Below, piece after piece: positions 1 through 7,447 of a stretch of DNA of 64,000 nt (position 1 is the first letter of the stretch; each line of letters starts with the position of its first letter). Position numbers and translations under genes: made by a program. The stretch is taken from positions 1-64,000 of the forward strand of contig NZ_BBMZ01000007.1 of assembly GCF_000759795.1 (NCBI RefSeq). Direction: 5' to 3'. This stretch comes from Pseudescherichia vulneris NBRC 102420 (GTDB lineage: Bacteria > Pseudomonadota > Gammaproteobacteria > Enterobacterales > Enterobacteriaceae). The notes beneath the pieces are model-generated. The model saw nothing but the letters and a program-made list of their open reading frames with translations. It did not search any database and was not told the origin of the DNA.

Positions 1-54
1 AATGATTTCTCGTCTGGCAACAGCCTGCACGTAAAAGCAGTAAAGTACTTCTAA
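1..54 (+). CDS. 3' end of an unidentified gene (partial)
   Basis: A reading frame open from the window edge codes for 17 residues ending HVKAVKYF and stops with TAA at 52-54, directly before a strong intrinsic terminator. That placement suggests the true tail of a gene that begins outside the window. The fragment is too short to assign to a family. In K-12 this neighbourhood would hold yfgI/yfgH or guaA, and the tail does not look like any of those to me. Confidence 0.45.
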   Translation, partial: NDFSSGNSLHVKAVKYF

Positions 55-78
55 GCCCGCATAATTGCGGGCTTTTTT
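53..78 (+). terminator. Intrinsic terminator after the partial gene
   Basis: An 8-bp perfect stem (AAGCCCGC / GCGGGCTT) with a 6-base loop is followed by a run of T. It overlaps the stop codon of the preceding partial frame. The identical stem occurs again at 4689-4710. Confidence 0.85.
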
Positions 79-247
79 GCTTTTGTGTCTGGCATTTTGG
101 CAGCTGTTTGCAACGGGAAGCACGGTTTTTTCAATGGAATTTTTGATGGTATTCTCTGGTTTAGAATTCAGGTGTGAAAAAGTACCATGTGATAAATTTC
201 GGTTGAGTTATGGTATTTTTTATAACTCAATTAAAAACAGACAGTTA

Positions 248-1051
248 AATAACTTTTTTGGTTTTTTTTATTATCTTTTAATCAATGGCCCAGTCATATC
301 GAAGTCCATAATTAACTTAATGAGACAACTTGCAGCAAACGCTTTAGGAATAGGTACTGGTATTTCACCCTCAAGCATAGTTGATATGGCGTTTTTGATA
401 TTAACCAAAGTCAGTTCAGGCGCATCAATTTGGTCGCCAATGATTTCCACCATTATGATAACAGTCGCGATAATCGTTTTGGTAGTGATGTCCCTGATCT
501 TAATAGTCTTATTGTTTTGCTCCTGGCGTTAATTATCCTATTAGTATTGACGAATAAGTTGCCTTTGCTGTTATCTGGTATTGTTGGAGGGGCGTCTTTA
601 CAAGGGGGGGTGGGTTTAGGACGCGTATGATTACGGGTGCTGCTAATGCGATTAGTGGCGCTGGAACGATGGCAATGAGCGCTACAGCTCAATTCAGTGG
701 TGGGGCCTCAGCATTAAAAGCCGCGTTCGAATCTGCACAAACGGCAATGGCCGAAGAATCCAGATCTGCCGGTGATGGTTCAGGCGGCGGATTTGGCGGT
801 GGTGAAGATACCGGTTCTGTAGACATATCGGGAGAGCAACCATCCGGTAAAGATAATTCCAGTGGGGAAGGGAAGGTTTTGCTGCGTCGTTCTCGCGTGC
901 TGGCCGCATGGCAAACTATATGGGAAGCAGCATGGCTAACGGAGCTGCTGAATACCAGACAATGAAACGAAGTAGCAATTCTTCTCGTGTCCAACAGACT
1001 ATTGGAGGGGAGTTGGCGACTCAGATACGTAAACAAACAGCTACTCGTTAG
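248..1051 (+). pseudogene. trbL: Decayed conjugal transfer gene trbL (VirB6-like)
   Basis: Pieces of one protein appear in successive frames. Frame A (about 248-500) carries GFFYYLLINGP and SPSSIVDMAF...SIWSP, which I recognise as the TrbL membrane core. Frame B (about 490-630) carries a hydrophobic segment ending TNKLPLLLSGIVGGAS. Frame C (627 to about 870) is the Gly/Ala/Ser-rich region. A fourth stretch (about 877-1051) gives AASFSRAGRMANYMGSSMA and a natural TAG at 1049-1051. The part of TrbL between the SIWSP motif and the last membrane helix is missing, so there is also an internal deletion. A run of seven G at 604-610 is a likely site for one frameshift. TrbL is an inner-membrane channel component of P-type conjugation machines; this copy cannot make one. 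No other trb gene is visible, so it is a relic of an integrated conjugative element or plasmid. Confidence 0.82.
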
Positions 1052-1191
1052 GATAACCGCAAACATGATGATTTTGTCGGTGATAGCTTATCCGGTAATA
1101 ATAAATCTTGAATCAAGCGCGTTAGTTTACGGGGGAGCGCGAGGTGACGCTCACTGAGCGAACTTTACTTCTGCAACTCAAAGGAAAAACT

Positions 1192-1617
1192 ATGTCTAGG
1201 ACTCCCGATTCACGGTTACGCATTGAGGGCTTTCGGAAAGCTGAGGCTTCCCTGAGACTTGAAGGAATGGACCCCAGTGGTACGTCACTGTATGAGTCCA
1301 TTAAGGCACGTATTATTTCAGGTGAGCTGACGTATGAGCAGGGGCGTTCAGAGATTTTTGCTTACTACACAAAAGCAGATACCGCCGGCCCTGTGACAGT
1401 GGGAGAAATACTGGCAGAGGAATTTTTAAAACCGCTGAACATGTCTCATGATGCTTTAGGGGAAGCTATGGGGATTTCCCGGCAGGATGTTGAAGATTTC
1501 ATCTGCGGTATGCGTCGTCTTAGCGATGATGAAGCCCGCGTTCTGGCTGACATCTTTGGGACAGATGAGGACTTGTGGAGTAATCTGCAGGAATTGCAAG
1601 ATAACCAAGGGAAATGA
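1192..1617 (+). CDS. VbhA-like Fic antitoxin fused to a HigA-like helix-turn-helix domain
   Basis: 141 residues. The first ~60 resemble VbhA-type antitoxins: S20-LRL-E24-G25 matches the Fic-inhibitory motif [S/T]xxxE[G/N], followed by GMDPSGT and a second helix pair (ESIKARIISGELTYEQ). Residues ~68-130 look like a HigA/XRE DNA-binding domain (VTVGEILAEEFLKPLNMS, GEAMGISRQDVEDFICG). VbhA proteins block AMP-transfer by a partner Fic toxin; the extra domain would let it bind DNA, which is inference. I chose the ATG at 1192 because AAAGGA lies six bases upstream; a GTG at 1144 would add 16 residues without a clear ribosome site. No Fic gene (HPFx[D/E]GNGR) is visible downstream, so the antitoxin appears orphaned. 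Lying beside a trbL relic fits, because VbhA-VbhT pairs are known on conjugative elements. Confidence 0.75.
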   Translation: MSRTPDSRLRIEGFRKAEASLRLEGMDPSGTSLYESIKARIISGELTYEQGRSEIFAYYTKADTAGPVTVGEILAEEFLKPLNMSHDALGEAMGISRQDVEDFICGMRRLSDDEARVLADIFGTDEDLWSNLQELQDNQGK

Positions 1618-1901
1618 AGTAGGGTATCAATCCGTAGCTATCTTAAAGCTTAACTTTTTAAAGCAGATTATGCTTTTCCTAGAGCTTTGTCTGTAGTGGT
1701 TTACTGAATTTGGTCACCTAAACAGAGGTGATATTATAGTGTACTCAGGCCTCGTGAATATAACGGTGGATTACCACCGAACGAATCGGAAAAGAGATAC
1801 CGTAAAAAATCTAAAGCCGTGGCCAGGTTTTGTTGACCACTACACCTTCATGTAAAACACTGATATCCTGAACCGAACCTATGGATTCAGGAGTCTTTCA
1901 G
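1618..1901. other. Non-coding gap between antitoxin and effector module
   Basis: No convincing reading frame on either strand. It contains a small hairpin GGTGG-ATTA-CCACC around 1763-1776 and an AT-rich stretch that probably holds the promoter for the effector genes. The stretch at about 1697-1740 resembles, from memory, a leader seen near IS3-family elements, but no transposase follows. Confidence 0.4.
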
Positions 1902-2708
1902 ATGTCTGACTACACACTCCAGGACTGTAATATCACGGTGCCCGATGCGTTCCGCGATCGCACCATGAATCTTTTCACCCTCAGTCATTCCGGGGCAAAT
2001 GAGTTTACCTTTGTCATTTCCCGTGCAACCGCTGGCGCTGACGATACGCTCCAGTCGGTGTCTGAAAGGCTGTCAAAAGAACTCGATATTACGCTGGAAG
2101 CCTTGTCGCTTTTTCATACTCGTCTGACGGAACTGGCGGGAAAGCCGGCGCTGGAACTGTTCTACCGTTTCAAATCGGGCCAGCGGGTCATTTTTCAGAA
2201 ACAGCGAGTAGTGCTGACCGGCGACAACGGGCAGGGAAAAAAGCTGATTTGTTTTATCGGCACCTCGCCTGATGCGTTCGACGACTACCACGGACGAATT
2301 TATGACGCCATTACTGACAGCATCACATTCCCCGGCGAGCCGCCCGTGACAAAGGCACCCCGCAGTCAGATCCCCGCAGAAAGTCAGTCCCTGTTCTTTA
2401 CCTTTGACCGTGACAGTCGGGAACTAGCGCTGTTTCAGGGCATATCTGACCTGTACGCCAGTATCGATCTGAAACGTGCCAGAAATAGCGATTATCTGTT
2501 TTTTGACGCAGACGGCGCACCGCTGACACTGGCACCTGTCATCTGCGGTAACGGGACGGGACAGTATGCGTTATGGGATATCATTGGCAGCAGAAAAGGG
2601 GCCGTGATATCCAGCCTGCTGTTAGCAAGGAACGTCCGGGGCATCAGAGGCATGGAAACCATGGAAGCCGTTGAGGCTTACATCAGCCAGCGGATCAATA
2701 TCGAATGA
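1902..2708 (+). CDS. EagR/DcrB-like (DUF1795) chaperone for a type VI secretion effector
   Basis: 268 residues with no signal peptide. The N-terminal half (about 1-145) has the DUF1795/DcrB pattern: YTLQDCNITVPDAFRDRTMN, TFVISRATAGADDTLQSVSE, then strands and FDDYHGRIYDAITDSITF. EagR proteins of this fold bind and shield the membrane helices of prePAAR effectors before secretion. The C-terminal ~120 residues form a second domain I do not recognise, which makes the protein about twice the length of simple EagR chaperones. The ATG at 1902 follows CAGGAG by eight bases; an upstream ATG at 1881 has no comparable site. It overlaps the effector gene by 4 bases (ATGA), so the two are translationally coupled, the usual layout for an EagR-effector pair. 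Confidence 0.82.
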   Translation: MSDYTLQDCNITVPDAFRDRTMNLFTLSHSGANEFTFVISRATAGADDTLQSVSERLSKELDITLEALSLFHTRLTELAGKPALELFYRFKSGQRVIFQKQRVVLTGDNGQGKKLICFIGTSPDAFDDYHGRIYDAITDSITFPGEPPVTKAPRSQIPAESQSLFFTFDRDSRELALFQGISDLYASIDLKRARNSDYLFFDADGAPLTLAPVICGNGTGQYALWDIIGSRKGAVISSLLLARNVRGIRGMETMEAVEAYISQRINIE

Positions 2709-3952
2709 GCAGCACAGATCCTTTTTCAGCGGCCCGTGTCGGTGACGGAATTGAGCACACCGCCTCAAAAGGCTGGCTGGTTGTCGGTCTGATTGGGGGA
2801 GCCATTGCAGGAGCAGCATTTACGCTGGTCACGGGGGGAGTGGGAACTGCCGTACTGGCCGCGACCATTGCCGGTGCCGCTGGAGGAGGTGGCTTGGGGG
2901 AGGTGCTGGGCAGTATGTCATGGGCGCCAAAACATGAAACCGGCAGACTGATAACGGGATCGCCCAACGTCTTTATCAACGGCAGGCCAGCCATTATCGC
3001 GCACATCTCAGTCGGTGAGTGTGACGAACATGGCCCCGCGCCACAGCGGGTGGCAGAAGGATCTTCCCGCGTTTATATCAACGGGTTTCCGGCGGCACGT
3101 ATCGGCGATCTACTCTCCTGTAGCGCTGCCATCAGCGAAGGTTCATCAAACGTGCGGATTGGTGGTGAGAAAGTACAAACCGATCCCATCTCCCCGGAGA
3201 TCCCTGACTGGGTGAATAAGGTGTTACTAGGAGTTGGACTGGCCGCAACGGCTGTGCTGGCCGGGCCGGTTGTCGCTCTGCTGGGGTTTGCCGGTGGGAT
3301 GGGCGGCGGCTATGCCGGGGCGTTCATCGGCGGCCGGTTATACGGAGAAGGAAGTGATGAGCAGAAATGGTTCGCACTCGGCGGATCATTTGCAGGTGGT
3401 CTGGCGGGTGCCAGAGGCGGAATTGCATTGAAAAATGCAGGCAAGGAAATCCCTGTAATCTCAGAAAGACGCGCCTACTTAAATGAAAAATTTGGACGAA
3501 CTGGCGATATAAATCGTGATATCAACATTAGGGGCAATACCGAAACAGTAAATAACTTCATGAGAGAGCAGGGAATACCAGAGAATAAAATTCCAGAATA
3601 TATGGAAGGCATAAATCTTAATGAGAGAGTATCTGTTGAATCCATCAACAGAGGAAAACTGGCCTACCAAAATCAGGCTCCAGGGAACTGGCAGGGGAAC
3701 TGGTATTCACTGAACGAAAGTACACCACCAACCAAACTTGGTATCAATCCTGAAGGTAATTTACACGGTACAGAAATCAAAGTTCCAAAAGTAACGACAG
3801 TATATCAATCACAGCAGCCAGTGCAGATGCTGCGTAGTACTGCAAACCCCGCTCTGGATACCTGGTCTGTGCCTAAAGAACCTTTCCAGACCGAGGGTGG
3901 CGGTATACAATGGTTCGGTACGAACAAAGATGCATGGATTCCCAAAAAATGA
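2705..3952 (+). CDS. prePAAR/PAAR-domain type VI secretion effector with C-terminal toxin (Tse6-like architecture)
   Basis: 415 residues. A prePAAR motif (AARVGDGIEH, residues 9-18) is followed by a hydrophobic, Gly/Ala-rich segment (~24-65), a PAAR domain (~80-158: GRLITGSPNVFINGRPA and RVYINGFPAARIGDLLSCSA), and a second hydrophobic region (~172-212). The C-terminal toxin region spans ~250-415. PAAR proteins cap the VgrG spike; effectors of this layout cross the target inner membrane and act in the cytosol. The toxin region has RRAYLNEKFG near its start and ends with PALDTW...EGGGIQWFG. It may be the polymorphic-toxin type 46 family or an NAD(P)-acting fold related to Tse6; I cannot decide by eye. 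Base composition turns AT-rich from about 3435, where the toxin part starts. Chaperone upstream and immunity gene downstream both overlap it by 4 bases. Confidence 0.88.
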   Translation: MSSTDPFSAARVGDGIEHTASKGWLVVGLIGGAIAGAAFTLVTGGVGTAVLAATIAGAAGGGGLGEVLGSMSWAPKHETGRLITGSPNVFINGRPAIIAHISVGECDEHGPAPQRVAEGSSRVYINGFPAARIGDLLSCSAAISEGSSNVRIGGEKVQTDPISPEIPDWVNKVLLGVGLAATAVLAGPVVALLGFAGGMGGGYAGAFIGGRLYGEGSDEQKWFALGGSFAGGLAGARGGIALKNAGKEIPVISERRAYLNEKFGRTGDINRDINIRGNTETVNNFMREQGIPENKIPEYMEGINLNERVSVESINRGKLAYQNQAPGNWQGNWYSLNESTPPTKLGINPEGNLHGTEIKVPKVTTVYQSQQPVQMLRSTANPALDTWSVPKEPFQTEGGGIQWFGTNKDAWIPKK

Positions 3953-4338
3953 AAAATGACACTGCGTTAGATTACGTTGACAGAGCACTTCGCCTCGCGA
4001 AGAAACGTCACCACCATATTAAATACAATGTAATCGGAGGTGATACGCTTGAACCCATGTATAACTCCATCGTTCAACAACTTATTTTCCTACACAACAT
4101 CATCACAGGACAGGAGACTGACAAGGCAAAGCTCTGGAAACTCACATTCGGCATGTATGCGACAAAAGAATTTGAAGTAACTGACCCTATATTTGAGGAT
4201 CGCTTAGGTGATGCGTTTTACATTGCATCACAAATAAGAAGAGGCTTAAAAGTAAAGCTGCCACATCAGGTAGACCCTAATTTCGACTCAAAACAGAAAG
4301 AACTTGAATCGTTATACCCTGATGACTTTTATGTCTAA
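3949..4338 (+). CDS. Tsi6-like immunity protein to the PAAR effector
   Basis: 129 residues, starting at an ATG that overlaps the effector stop (ATGA at 3949-3952). The pattern matches what I know of the Tsi6 immunity family: DTALDYVDRALRLAKKR at the N-terminus, LWKLTFGMYATKEFEVTDP in the middle, then GDAFYIASQIRRGLKVKLP. Tsi6 of Pseudomonas aeruginosa neutralises the NAD(P)-hydrolysing effector Tse6. By position and family this protein should bind and block the toxin domain encoded just upstream, protecting the producer from itself and its siblings. It is cytosolic (no signal peptide). Codon use is AT-rich like the toxin region, as expected if toxin and immunity travel together. Confidence 0.83.
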   Translation: MKNDTALDYVDRALRLAKKRHHHIKYNVIGGDTLEPMYNSIVQQLIFLHNIITGQETDKAKLWKLTFGMYATKEFEVTDPIFEDRLGDAFYIASQIRRGLKVKLPHQVDPNFDSKQKELESLYPDDFYV

Positions 4339-4613
4339 TTGACTGGACTAAGGTGAACAATAAGGCCAGCGCAGCTGCATTGAGTGTTAAGGCTACTAAC
4401 GTCATTGGCGTCGTGGTTGAAGTTAGTGCCGATGGTACTTATGTCCAGGCGTGATCTTTAGAAGTTTACATACCGACGGAGCAAACGGCAGAAAACGTCC
4501 ATATTTATGAAGACGCGGCGAGGATGGCCAACCCTGCACATATGGTCAATCTCGAATGGGAAAAACAAGTTTCCCTCGATCGCAAGAGCAAAACTAATTG
4601 TTATTTTGATTAA
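4338..4613 (+). pseudogene. Stop-interrupted remnant of an unidentified gene
   Basis: A frame beginning at the immunity stop reads IDWTKVNNKASAAALSV and continues to VSADGTYVQA, hits TGA at 4452-4454, then stays open in the same frame (SLEVYIPTEQTAENVHIYED ...) to TAA at 4613. Both halves have a protein-like composition, and there is no start codon with a ribosome site. I read it as the 3' remnant of a gene, perhaps an older effector or immunity gene displaced when the present pair arrived. Family unknown. Confidence 0.45.
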
Positions 4614-4688
4614 TTTTACTTCTATTGATAATTGAGCGGAAATAAACACAATTTAATAGTGTTTATTAGGTGAGTCGATGAGTATTTC

Positions 4689-4716
4689 AAGCCCGCTTTA
4701 ATGCGGGCTTTGTTTT
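4689..4716 (+). terminator. Intrinsic terminator closing the effector block
   Basis: Stem AAGCCCGC / GCGGGCTT with a 6-base loop, followed by TGTTTT. The stem is identical to that at 53-74. The 3' end of the opposite-strand DUF943 gene lies inside it. Confidence 0.75.
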
Positions 4717-5150
4717 ACTATCCTACCGCTTTTATCCTCAATGAAAACGTCATCATCAACGGCAAGCTTTATCTCTCCGTTCCTGAGTTGAGAAATAACC
4801 ATAGCGATGTTTTTATCAATGCAGTTATTGGGAGGCAATACGCTGTCAAAGCATAGTCTGTCTTTCATCTCTTCTTTTTTAAAACCATCGCCAAAGTCAT
4901 AGATGTAGACGCTGGGTTGCTCATGAGGCTCGGTGAAATCAAGTTTATACTGTGATATCAACAGATTTTTATTTTCAAGCCACCAGCTCAGTTTGCTTTT
5001 AGCAGAGTAGGGGAGTCCCTTCACCGCAATCAATACCGTGTTAGGCGTTGCGTCTACTGCCATCACTTCAGCAGTGACAGGTCTTTTAACAAAGAAAAAC
5101 CCTAAAGCTAAAGCCACTATGACGAGCGCTAAGATGCTGATTTTTTTCAC
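4698..5150 (-). CDS. DUF943 family membrane-anchored protein
   Basis: 150 residues. One N-terminal hydrophobic segment (about 5-20, ISILALVIVALALGFFFV) anchors or exports it. Then come the features I associate with the enterobacterial DUF943 family: a KLSWWLENKNLL stretch, YDFGDGFKKEE, a DRLCFD cysteine and a CIDKN cysteine that could form a disulfide. Function is not established. Members often lie near type VI effector or immunity genes, as here, but a role in immunity is inference. It is transcribed toward the effector block and ends inside the shared terminator. Confidence 0.7.
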   Translation of the reverse strand: MKKISILALVIVALALGFFFVKRPVTAEVMAVDATPNTVLIAVKGLPYSAKSKLSWWLENKNLLISQYKLDFTEPHEQPSVYIYDFGDGFKKEEMKDRLCFDSVLPPNNCIDKNIAMVISQLRNGEIKLAVDDDVFIEDKSGRIVKQSPH

Positions 5151-5348
5151 TGTATAAATCCTTTTATAACCTTCTCTTGTATTATTGCCGTGAATAAGTT
5201 TACTTGATTTATTTATTCTTAGAGGGTGTTAAAACACTATTTTACTTGTAAGGTACGTTATCGTCTGGCTGCTGATTAAACACCCATGGAACTAATGTTC
5301 GTTTATAGGATATAATAAATCGGGCAGAATTTATCTGGAATTCTAAAA

Positions 5349-5546
5349 ATGGTTAAGTTCATCGGTTGGTTTCTTGCTCATGCATTACAAGGAACCATAA
5401 CAGTAGCGATGAGTTTTGTGGCTCTTTATTCACTATTTGTTTTTGATAATATTGCCATGAAGGTTGCTGGTTTTATCGGGTCATTTGCCATTGCTTACGT
5501 TGCAAGTTATATATTAGGGAAGGCCAGAGGTGAACACAGGCGATAG
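5349..5546 (+). CDS. Small hypothetical membrane protein
   Basis: 65 residues with two likely membrane helices (about 5-30 and 35-58) and a basic tail (GKARGEHRR), so the C-terminus probably faces the cytoplasm. A TATAAT at 5311-5316 lies 33 bases upstream and could be its -10 element, though no good -35 is visible and the ribosome site is weak. I do not recognise the family. It could be a holin-like or immunity-type peptide; nothing in the sequence decides this. Confidence 0.5.
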   Translation: MVKFIGWFLAHALQGTITVAMSFVALYSLFVFDNIAMKVAGFIGSFAIAYVASYILGKARGEHRR

Positions 5547-5634
5547 GTTGTTAACATCTATTCGTGATGTGAGTAGCTTAAAAGCAGATTAGCGAGCAAT
5601 CTAAGCTTAGAATAGCCCACCTCAACGGATCAAG

Positions 5635-5657
5635 CCCTCTGCTCTTACAGAGGGTTT
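5635..5657. terminator. Terminator between small membrane gene and acetyltransferase
   Basis: Perfect 7-bp stem CCCTCTG / CAGAGGG with a 6-base loop and a short T-rich tail. It lies between the converging genes and may serve both. Confidence 0.55.
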
Positions 5658-5667
5658 CCCTATCGCC

Positions 5668-6204
5668 TTACCGATCTTTGCTTCTGTAACGGCTGCGCTT
5701 CAACGTATAGAGCAGGCTCGGCGGCGCGTCTTTTACGTCGTGGACCTCTCTAACAAACTCCAATCCGCACTTGGATAACACCTTTTGTGACGCGGTATGA
5801 TTTTTCCGCACCATCGCCGAAACCTCATCAAGCTTTAACGCATCGAAGCCGTAGTGCAGCGCTGTACTGGCGAACTCGGTGGCATAACCCTGGCCCCATG
5901 CTGCTACCGCCAGGCGATAGCCCAGATTGTTAATCGTTAACGTATCGTATTGCACGATACGTATTCCGCCAAAACCGACGATCTCGTCAGGTCTGTCAGC
6001 TCGCGAGACGGCCCAGTTGCCGAACCCTTGGGTCTGCCAATGCTCAAGCCAGCCGTCCAACACCGTGCGGGAATGGATGATATCCGGATGCGGCCCGGCC
6101 GGGTTAAATCTATTGGTCGCAGGATCGCCATAGATACGAAACAGATCGTTGAGATCGGAACGCTTTACCTTGCGCAGAATGAGTCGTTCAGAGTGCAGCT
6201 CCAT
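5668..6204 (-). CDS. GNAT family N-acetyltransferase (RimJ/RimL type)
   Basis: 178 residues of the Acetyltransf_3 class: MELHSERLILRKVKRSDLND at the N-terminus, a central GFGGIRI strand, the acetyl-CoA loop LAVAAWGQGYATEFA, and NHTASQKVLSKCGLEFVRE near the end. Such enzymes move acetyl from acetyl-CoA to an amine; the substrate here is unknown. I chose the ATG at 6204 because AGGAG sits five to six bases upstream; an ATG at 6228 overlapping the transporter stop would add eight residues. It is co-directional with the transporter upstream and probably shares its transcript. Confidence 0.85.
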   Translation of the reverse strand: MELHSERLILRKVKRSDLNDLFRIYGDPATNRFNPAGPHPDIIHSRTVLDGWLEHWQTQGFGNWAVSRADRPDEIVGFGGIRIVQYDTLTINNLGYRLAVAAWGQGYATEFASTALHYGFDALKLDEVSAMVRKNHTASQKVLSKCGLEFVREVHDVKDAPPSLLYTLKRSRYRSKDR

Positions 6205-6227
6205 TTTATCTCCTGTTATTTTAATCA

Positions 6228-7415
6228 TTATTGTTTCAGTGACCTACTGATAATGCCCGAAGCGCGCAGCGTTTGATACGTGACAATAGCAATTGCCAGG
6301 GCGGCGATGACCACCGTGAGCGCCAGTGAGAAAGCCAGCGCGCCGTAGATCCCCAGCGCCCGATCGAGCCATGCATAGGCAAAGGGCGATGCGGCAGCCA
6401 TCAGCTGCGCCGGAATCAACAGGACGCCCGTCCGTCGAGCATAATCCTCTGCGGCAAACAGCTGAAGCGGTAGCGTCGCTTTGACAATCGTCATTAGGCC
6501 ATTGATTGCGCCGTACCCCAGCACAAACCCCGCGGCCGAACTGGCAAACAGCGATCCACTGAGGCCGAGCAGGAAGCAGAGCGGCATTGCCAGGGCGGTA
6601 ACCAGCGTTAACCTGAGTGGTGTAAGACGTGCACCAGCGACGACCTCCATAAACCGCGCTCCCGTTTGCCCGATTCCCCACAGCATCCCCGCAGCAACCG
6701 GTAGCCCAGCGCTGGCAATAAACTCCGGCAGGTGCGTCGATGTACCGTTAGAGACAAAGGTGATAAGGGCAATAAAAGCAGCAAACAGCCAGCCGGTGCG
6801 GCGGTCTTGGACGTTGTCCGCTGACGGCATGGGGGCAGCGGTAATGGTCAGCGGTTGGTTGGGCAGGGGGCGGATCAGCGTGGCGCTGAGCAGGCCGAAC
6901 AGTGCATAGACCAGCAGCGCCCCGCGCCAGCTCATTATGGTCAATAGCGACTCACCGAGCGGCCAGAAAACAGCGGATGCGAGGCCTCCCGCCAGCGTCA
7001 CCTGGGAAATCGTGCGTCGGGCGTGCTGCCCATAAAGCGTAATGAGCGCGGCGAACAGCGCGTCATAAAGCGACAGGCGCATACCGATGCCCATTATAAG
7101 CCAGGCGCTATACCAGCCCGTAAGCGAGTGCGTGCAGGCCATGGCGGCGCAGCTCAGCGCTGTCAGCAGCGTGCCGATAGTTACAACATTCTTCCCGCCC
7201 AGTCTGGCCTGTAGCCTGGCGACAAAGGGCGATACCAGCGCCATGACCAGCATCGCCAGGGTCAGGCCAAGATAGATCTGCGGCTGCGTCCAGTGGGTAT
7301 CGCGGGCAATGGCATGGGCAAACGTGCCGGGCATATAGAACGAGATACCCCAGTTAATCAGCTGATTGCAGCCAGCGAAGAGAGGCAGGAGGCGAGGTAT
7401 GGCGCGCGAAGTCAT
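6228..7415 (-). CDS. MFS transporter
   Basis: 395 residues with about 12 hydrophobic segments and the loop pattern of the major facilitator superfamily (RLQARLGGKNVVTIG after helix 2-3; DRRTGWLFAAF in the central loop). It starts close to a divergently oriented LysR gene and is followed by an acetyltransferase, an arrangement typical of a LysR-controlled export system. Substrate not evident. The N-terminus (PLFAGCNQLINWGISFYMPG) recalls monocarboxylate or aromatic-compound transporters, but that is not diagnostic. Absent from this location in E. coli K-12. Confidence 0.88.
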   Translation of the reverse strand: MTSRAIPRLLPLFAGCNQLINWGISFYMPGTFAHAIARDTHWTQPQIYLGLTLAMLVMALVSPFVARLQARLGGKNVVTIGTLLTALSCAAMACTHSLTGWYSAWLIMGIGMRLSLYDALFAALITLYGQHARRTISQVTLAGGLASAVFWPLGESLLTIMSWRGALLVYALFGLLSATLIRPLPNQPLTITAAPMPSADNVQDRRTGWLFAAFIALITFVSNGTSTHLPEFIASAGLPVAAGMLWGIGQTGARFMEVVAGARLTPLRLTLVTALAMPLCFLLGLSGSLFASSAAGFVLGYGAINGLMTIVKATLPLQLFAAEDYARRTGVLLIPAQLMAAASPFAYAWLDRALGIYGALAFSLALTVVIAALAIAIVTYQTLRASGIISRSLKQ

Positions 7416-7447
7416 TATTTTTCATTCCGTTAGGCAGTTGTCCTGAG

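Noticed and set aside
65-532. 155-codon frame as an intact membrane protein gene
   Set aside because: Its recognisable part matches TrbL mid-region only, it continues in other frames, and the first ~60 codons overlap a terminator and lack a ribosome site.
1144-1191. Longer start (GTG 1144) for the VbhA-like gene
   Set aside because: No ribosome site; the ATG at 1192 has AAAGGA at good spacing and puts the inhibitory motif at S20/E24 as in VbhA.
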